Shown: one piece after another, positions 31,158 to 35,292 of the stretch
Numbering within the stretch: the first letter of the stretch is position 1
How the letters are laid out: every line of letters begins with the position of its first letter
Source of the DNA: an uncultured Lachnospiraceae bacterium
GTDB taxonomy: Bacteria > Bacillota > Clostridia > Lachnospirales > Lachnospiraceae
Length of the DNA: 35,292 bases
Assembly: GCA_947631985.1 (NCBI GenBank)
Contig: CANRNK010000009.1
Coordinates: 1-35,292, forward strand
Reading direction: 5' to 3'
Translations under genes and position numbers: made by a program
Notes under the pieces: model-generated
What the model saw: only the letters and a program-made list of their open reading frames with translations
The model's database searches: none
Told to the model about the DNA's origin: nothing

Positions 31158-32327
31158 ATGCTGGGAACAATAATAAATAATATAGGGATTTATGGTGCAA
31201 TGACTTATTACAATATCAAGCTGGGTTCCGTTACAGGTAAAAAGGAAATCCAACAGAATATTAACGGTATGATTTTATTTTTTATTACTGTCATTTTATG
31301 CCTGGAATATATAATGCCAATTAGTAAAGGAATGTGTTCTATATTATCAATTTTATTCTATTTATTAATTATGAAAGTAATGGTAAAAAGAAATGTGTTT
31401 TTTTCTTTGTTTGAGTATATTTACTTTATGCTAAATAGCATATTAGCACAGATAGCTTTTTTTGGATTATATATGATGCCAAAGCATATGACATTGGATC
31501 AATTTGAGCAAAGCATATTTTCACAGGTTGTCTTATCGGTGTTTAGCGTACTGACATACATTGTTGTTTCGAAGTTAATTGGGAAAAAATTATTTAACTT
31601 CAGAGATACTATTTGGAATAAGTATAATAAGGGAACCAAGTACTTTACCTTTTGTTTGGGGTTGTTCTTGATTTGGTTTACATTGATCGATGTAGTGACA
31701 TCCATATTAAAAAAAGGTCCAATGAAAGATAGTTTAATAATTCTGTGGGAGGTAATTACAATTTCTTTTATTATAATCGCTATTGGTGCATTTCTTGTCG
31801 CAAAAACCATTCTGCAAAAGAAAGAAATTCTTGATCTGGAAGATTTTGCCAACAAAGATGAAATGACAGGGGTCCTCAACCGTAGAGCAGGTCTACTACA
31901 TTTACAAAATGAACTAAAAAATCATAGAAAAGCAAACACGCGCCTGATCGTAGGTTATGTTGATATCAATCATTTAAAACAAGTGAATGACACGATGGGT
32001 CATGCGGTTGGAGACCAGTTGATCTGTCATGTTGCGAATCATCTGCGACAACACATCGATACTGTTCATAGAATGATCAGAATGGGTGGAGATGAGTTCC
32101 TAATTGTATATAAGGATGTCATACTGGAGGATGTTAAGGAATTAATGACTTCCTTATTAGCACATGTTAATGATGAGAAACCGGAAGCACTGCAGTATTT
32201 TGAGATCAGTTTTAGTTTTGGTTTTTCAGAATATGACAGGGAGCAGCTTTCGCATGAAGAACTGATTCGCAAAGCAGACGAGGAAATGTATCAGCACAAG
32301 ATGCTCTATAAACAGAACTTGGGATAA
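31158..32327 (+). CDS. Membrane-bound GGDEF diguanylate cyclase
   Basis: A 389-residue protein. Residues 1 to about 220 hold six or seven hydrophobic helices forming a membrane sensor region of unknown ligand. A short helical linker (QKKEILDLEDFANKDEMTG) leads into a GGDEF domain with DEMTGVLNRRAG, VDINHLKQVNDTMGHAVGD and the intact active site RMGGDEF. It should make cyclic di-GMP from GTP. The RxxD product-inhibition site five residues before GGDEF is not seen, so feedback control may be absent. No EAL or HD-GYP partner is in the window. RBS AAGGATAG is modest. Confidence 0.9.
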   Translation: MLGTIINNIGIYGAMTYYNIKLGSVTGKKEIQQNINGMILFFITVILCLEYIMPISKGMCSILSILFYLLIMKVMVKRNVFFSLFEYIYFMLNSILAQIAFFGLYMMPKHMTLDQFEQSIFSQVVLSVFSVLTYIVVSKLIGKKLFNFRDTIWNKYNKGTKYFTFCLGLFLIWFTLIDVVTSILKKGPMKDSLIILWEVITISFIIIAIGAFLVAKTILQKKEILDLEDFANKDEMTGVLNRRAGLLHLQNELKNHRKANTRLIVGYVDINHLKQVNDTMGHAVGDQLICHVANHLRQHIDTVHRMIRMGGDEFLIVYKDVILEDVKELMTSLLAHVNDEKPEALQYFEISFSFGFSEYDREQLSHEELIRKADEEMYQHKMLYKQNLG

Positions 32328-32341
32328 GATGACCAAAATCC

Positions 32342-32384
32342 TTAGTAGTAGGATTTTTCGTTTTACTACTAATTTTACTACTAA
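32342..32384. repeat. Three copies of TACTACTAA (two tandem, one inverted)
   Basis: TTTTACTACTAA is repeated in tandem at 32361-32372 and 32373-32384, and TTAGTAGTA at 32342-32350 is the inverse of TACTACTAA, giving a 9-bp hairpin with a 13-base loop. It follows the GGDEF stop and could act as a weak terminator. Alternatively it may be recombinase arm or attachment DNA left by the integrase island. A short frame here reads FTTNFTTN. Confidence 0.6.
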
Positions 32385-32505
32385 CAGGTAGCCGTATCTT
32401 GCTGAATTCTGCTATGATTTGCAGCGTTCCTGCTGAAATCACAAAATGAGAAACCGCCAGGACACCTTACAAAACAGGGCGTTTCAAGGCATAAAGGAGA
32501 AAATT

Positions 32506-32979
32506 ATGAGACCAATTAGCGTGCTTTTCGTTTGCTATGGCAATATTTGCCGGTCGCCAATGGCTGAGTTCTTATTTAAAGAATACGTTAAGCGAAGGGG
32601 AATGCAAAACGACTTCTTGATTAACTCCGCAGCAACAAGTGGTGAAGAGACAGGGAACCCTGTTCATTACGGGACGGTTGCAATTCTGAAGAAGCACGGT
32701 ATTTCAACTGAGGGGAAATACGCGATTAGATTAAAAAAAGAGGACTACACAAAATATGATTATTTTATAGGGATGGATGATGCGAATATTCGAAATATGG
32801 AGCAAATATTCGGAGGAGATCCTGGGCAAAAGATATTTAGGCTGCTTGACTTTACGGATCGGGGAGGAGCAATTGCAGACCCGTGGTACAGCGGAGACTT
32901 TGAAGCTACGTATCGTGATGTAACAGAAGGGATTGATGGTTTGTTCGTTCATATTATGGCTCACAATGCTGAGTTATAA
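32506..32979 (+). CDS. Low-molecular-weight protein tyrosine phosphatase
   Basis: A 157-residue phosphatase with the P-loop VLFVCYGNICRSPMAEF (Cys nucleophile about residue 10, Arg about 16) and the general-acid loop DPWYSGDF near residue 126. The family dephosphorylates protein tyrosines, or arginines in some Firmicutes. The ATG at 32506 follows AAAGGAG; the track start at 32446 adds an unlikely tail. A broken relative of this gene lies at 29201, on the other side of the decayed island. The next gene, a coiled-coil membrane protein, may be co-transcribed. Confidence 0.92.
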   Translation: MRPISVLFVCYGNICRSPMAEFLFKEYVKRRGMQNDFLINSAATSGEETGNPVHYGTVAILKKHGISTEGKYAIRLKKEDYTKYDYFIGMDDANIRNMEQIFGGDPGQKIFRLLDFTDRGGAIADPWYSGDFEATYRDVTEGIDGLFVHIMAHNAEL

Positions 32980-33052
32980 GGACTGTATCGAAAGGCTGAA
33001 ATCAGAACCCGTAATTCGCTGTTTCTGAAGGGAAAAGGAGAGTGTGTATAAT

Positions 33053-33511
33053 ATGGAAGAAAATAAAGTAGAAACGAATAATATGGGAGCAAATAAAATA
33101 GAAGAAATAAAAGAAGAAGAAATAAAAGAAGATGAAAACAAATTGGAAGCGCTTTTACGAGAAAATAATAGGCTTTTAAAGCAGCAAATTAATTTGACCA
33201 GAATACTACTGTTTGCTGTGATTCTATTTGTAGTGGGGTTGTTCGCGGGAGGGAGCTATATTGGTGGCAAGTTAAAGGATTTTGATCTTGTAGTGTCTGG
33301 AATTGAAGATATGACGGATCAAATTGCAGAGCTGGACGTAGAATCATTTAATGCAACAATGAAAGAATTTGGAGAAAAGGTATCAAAGTTAAATATCGAT
33401 GGTTTGAATGATACAATTGATACGCTGAATGAGATGGCGTTAAAGGTTGATCAGGTGAATGATCAACTTGAGCAGTTTAAAGAGAAGTTCGGATTTATGT
33501 TCGGAAGCTGA
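33053..33511 (+). CDS. Single-pass membrane protein with coiled-coil regions, function unknown
   Basis: About 152 residues, not recognised as a named family. Order: acidic, Lys/Glu-rich low-complexity head (EEIKEEEIKEDENK), a short coiled coil (LEALLRENNRLLKQQ), one transmembrane helix (ILLFAVILFVVGLFAGGSYIGG), and a C-terminal outer segment of about 85 residues with Leu/Ile/Val heptads typical of a long amphipathic helix (DMTDQIAELD, DTIDTLNEMALKVDQVNDQL). It resembles a membrane-anchored oligomeric stalk. The GTG at 33044 is too near the AAAAGGAG site, so the ATG at 33053 is taken. It lies between the phosphatase and a LysR gene. Confidence 0.7.
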   Translation: MEENKVETNNMGANKIEEIKEEEIKEDENKLEALLRENNRLLKQQINLTRILLFAVILFVVGLFAGGSYIGGKLKDFDLVVSGIEDMTDQIAELDVESFNATMKEFGEKVSKLNIDGLNDTIDTLNEMALKVDQVNDQLEQFKEKFGFMFGS

Positions 33512-33635
33512 TCATTGCTTGCCATATCAAAAATGATATGTTATTATTCAAAATTAATCATTTCATTTTTCAAGAACTGTTGCTATAATGTCAGCGATAC
33601 ATAAAAGTGTAGTAAGAGTAGGCAGGCGGTGTTAT

Positions 33636-34577
33636 ATGAATACGTTATATTTTAAATATGCTGTTGAAGTTGAAAAAGCAGCTTCTATTACCAGAGCAGC
33701 AGAGAACATGTATATGGCTCAGCCAAATCTGAGTAAGGCAATTAAGGAATTGGAAGAAACATTAGGATACACTATTTTTGATAGAACCAAAAGAGGGATG
33801 GTACCAACAGAAAAAGGTGCAGATTTTCTAACCTATGCAAGACGAATCGTTGAGCAGTTAAACGAGATGGAGATGCTATCCCAAAATGGAGGGAATTGTG
33901 AACAGAATTTCAAGGTATCAATTCCGCGTGGAAGCTATGTTGCAAGTGGGTTCACAAGATTTCTTGCAGAACTTAATCAAAAAGAAGAGATGGATCTGAC
34001 AATAAGCGAGACAAACTCTATGGAAGCAATTGGGGATGTGGTGGACTCGAAGTGTAATATTGGTGTTATCCGATATCAGAATATATATGAGAATTATTTC
34101 CTGGAGTACTTAAAGAACAAAGGGCTGAAGTACAGGAAAATCTGGGAGTTTGAATATGTTTTGGTTATGTCGGAACAAAACCCACTAGCAAAACTAAAAA
34201 ACATTACACCGGAAGATTTGGAAAAATATATTGAAATAGCACACGGAGACACAGAAATTCCCTATATCAGCAACAGAACAGCAACTGGAGATAAAAAGCA
34301 GGGAAAGAAAATATTAGTGTATGACAGGGGAAGTCAATTTGATATTTTGACCAATATTCAAAATTCTTATATGTGGGTATCTCCAATTCCCGAAAGTTAT
34401 CTCGAAAAATATGGCTTGGTACAGCGGGCTTGTAATGTAGAGCATAACAAATATAAAGATGTTCTTATTTATAGAGAGGGGTACAAGTTCAGCGATTTTG
34501 ACCTGTTGTTTGAAGAAAAGCTGAATGAATCGAAAGAAGAAGTTTCATCCAAACCATATCTATGGCGCACGGTTTAA
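33636..34577 (+). CDS. LysR-family transcriptional regulator
   Basis: A 313-residue regulator with an N-terminal LysR winged helix (YFKYAVEVEKAASITRAAENMYMAQPNLSKAIKELEETLGYTIFDR) and a periplasmic-binding-like effector domain from about residue 90. The ATG at 33636 starts at the domain; the track start at 33588 is unsupported. LysR regulators commonly control the neighbouring gene, here a formate/nitrite transporter transcribed in the same direction 167 bases downstream. A hairpin and a perfect palindrome lie between the two. The effector is unknown. Confidence 0.9.
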   Translation: MNTLYFKYAVEVEKAASITRAAENMYMAQPNLSKAIKELEETLGYTIFDRTKRGMVPTEKGADFLTYARRIVEQLNEMEMLSQNGGNCEQNFKVSIPRGSYVASGFTRFLAELNQKEEMDLTISETNSMEAIGDVVDSKCNIGVIRYQNIYENYFLEYLKNKGLKYRKIWEFEYVLVMSEQNPLAKLKNITPEDLEKYIEIAHGDTEIPYISNRTATGDKKQGKKILVYDRGSQFDILTNIQNSYMWVSPIPESYLEKYGLVQRACNVEHNKYKDVLIYREGYKFSDFDLLFEEKLNESKEEVSSKPYLWRTV

Positions 34578-34603
34578 CAAAATTTCGTAAAAAGGTTTCT
34601 AAC

Positions 34604-34649
34604 ATAGGGTATGTCTGTATATTTATTGTTATATGCAGGCATGCCCTAT
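34604..34649 (+). terminator. Hairpin after the LysR gene
   Basis: ATAGGGTATGTCTGTATA pairs with TATGCAGGCATGCCCTAT over 18 bp with three G-U pairs and a 10-base loop, then T-rich TTATATTT. Probably an intrinsic terminator, though its T-run is interrupted. Confidence 0.65.
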
Positions 34650-34676
34650 TTATATTTCCAAAAAAAATCAATGATT

Positions 34677-34690
34677 GTTATCATGATAAC
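34677..34690. promoter_or_regulatory. Perfect 14-bp palindrome upstream of the FNT gene
   Basis: GTTATCATGATAAC is its own reverse complement and lies 55 bases before the transporter start. It could be an operator for the adjacent LysR protein (it contains the T-N11-A pattern) or for another dimeric regulator. Confidence 0.45.
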
Positions 34691-34744
34691 TGTAAAAAGA
34701 CTGATTTTGCAACCATACTTTGATTGTTTTAGTTAGGAGCTATC

Positions 34745-35292
34745 ATGAAAAATTATTTTTTTACTCCATCACAAGTAATGGAGAATACAATTGTTGCAAG
34801 TGTATTGAAAACAAAAATGCCATTTGTTAAGGTTTTAATTCTTGGAGTATTTGCAGGTATGTTTGTTGCATTTGGTGCCTCTGCAAGTACAGCTGCTATG
34901 TACGGGATTGAAGATCCGGGTCTGGCCAGGAGCTTGGCAGGAGTTATCTTTCCAGTAGGACTTATGATGATTTTATTTGTGGGAGGAGAACTTTTTACTG
35001 GAAATTGCATGATGATAACTGGTGTAGTAGATCGTAAAATTAGCATAAGTCATTTTATAAAAAATTTAATTTTGGTGTATTTGAGTAATTTTATCGGCTC
35101 CCTGTTCGTTGCAATCCTTCAATTTTCAGGTGGATCAGAAGGGTTATTTCGTGATGAGATTGGTGCCTATGCAATAAAAGTAGCTTATGGGAAAATTTCA
35201 CTAGACGGGTGGAGCGCATTTCAGTCAGGAATCTGTTGCAACATTCTGGTTTGTGTTGCTGTACTGATGGCAGCATGTGCAACAGATATTAT
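34745..35292 (+). CDS. Formate/nitrite transporter (FNT) family channel, N-terminal part
   Basis: The gene is absent from the ORF track because it runs off the window's 3' edge. From ATG 34745, after TTAGGAGC, 182 codons read MKNYFFTPSQVMENTIVAS followed by helices of the FNT fold: VLILGVFAGMFVAFGASAST, the loop-forming AGVIFPVGLMMILFVGGELFTGNCM, and YLSNFIGSLFVAIL. GGELFTGNCM is a family signature. FNT pentamers move formate, nitrite or hydrosulfide. Formate export would suit a fermentative anaerobe, but the substrate cannot be assigned from this part. Confidence 0.88.
   Translation, partial: MKNYFFTPSQVMENTIVASVLKTKMPFVKVLILGVFAGMFVAFGASASTAAMYGIEDPGLARSLAGVIFPVGLMMILFVGGELFTGNCMMITGVVDRKISISHFIKNLILVYLSNFIGSLFVAILQFSGGSEGLFRDEIGAYAIKVAYGKISLDGWSAFQSGICCNILVCVAVLMAACATDI

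Overview
The window looks like a chromosomal segment from a low-GC, anaerobic Gram-positive bacterium of the class Clostridia, most likely Lachnospiraceae. This is inferred from the A+T-rich sequence, strong AGGAGG-type ribosome binding sites, a HydABC-type electron-bifurcating [FeFe]-hydrogenase, CarD-like regulators and no respiratory-complex genes. No rRNA, tRNA or CRISPR array was seen.

Layout. 1-2728: end of a homoserine dehydrogenase-like gene, HAD phosphatase, polysaccharide deacetylase, UPF0303 protein and Dabb-domain protein, with a hairpin-forming repeat around the last gene. 3071-5327: two-domain polyphosphate:AMP phosphotransferase translationally coupled to a broken rubrerythrin-VIT1 iron/manganese transporter gene. 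5408-6700: tandem class II aldolase-like protein, convergent across a strong terminator with the hydCBA operon (6749-10818, minus strand). 11255-14129: polar amino-acid ABC transporter (binding protein, permease, ATPase) plus a cytidylate-kinase-like protein. 14191-15821: UppP and an MgtC-family protein.

The centrepiece is 15838-24478: a divergent Cys-rich HxlR regulator and an apparently complete flavin-based extracellular electron transfer (FLEET) locus of the type described in Listeria. It holds Ndh2 fused to a DoxX-like membrane domain, DmkB-like polyprenyl synthase, DmkA-like UbiA prenyltransferase, PplA-like double FMN-binding lipoprotein, the ApbE flavin transferase FmnB, EetA (NusG domain II) and EetB (Gx transporter family), followed by a YkgJ-type Cys-cluster protein. 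The expected electron path is NADH to Ndh2, to a dedicated demethylmenaquinone, to EetA/EetB, to flavinylated lipoprotein, to an extracellular acceptor. HydABC upstream offers a second NADH outlet, so the segment is rich in ways to dispose of reductant.

24491-29164 holds a DUF4422 protein, two tandem CarD-like regulators, a cold-shock protein with a long leader, a pseudouridine synthase (minus strand) and an LCMT-like methyltransferase. 29165-31040 is a decayed accessory island: a truncated low-molecular-weight phosphatase start, a Fic protein behind a three-copy operator-like array, a 16-codon hsdM relic and an integrase 3' relic. The end carries a membrane GGDEF protein, an intact low-molecular-weight phosphatase, a single-pass coiled-coil membrane protein, a LysR regulator and the start of a formate/nitrite transporter.
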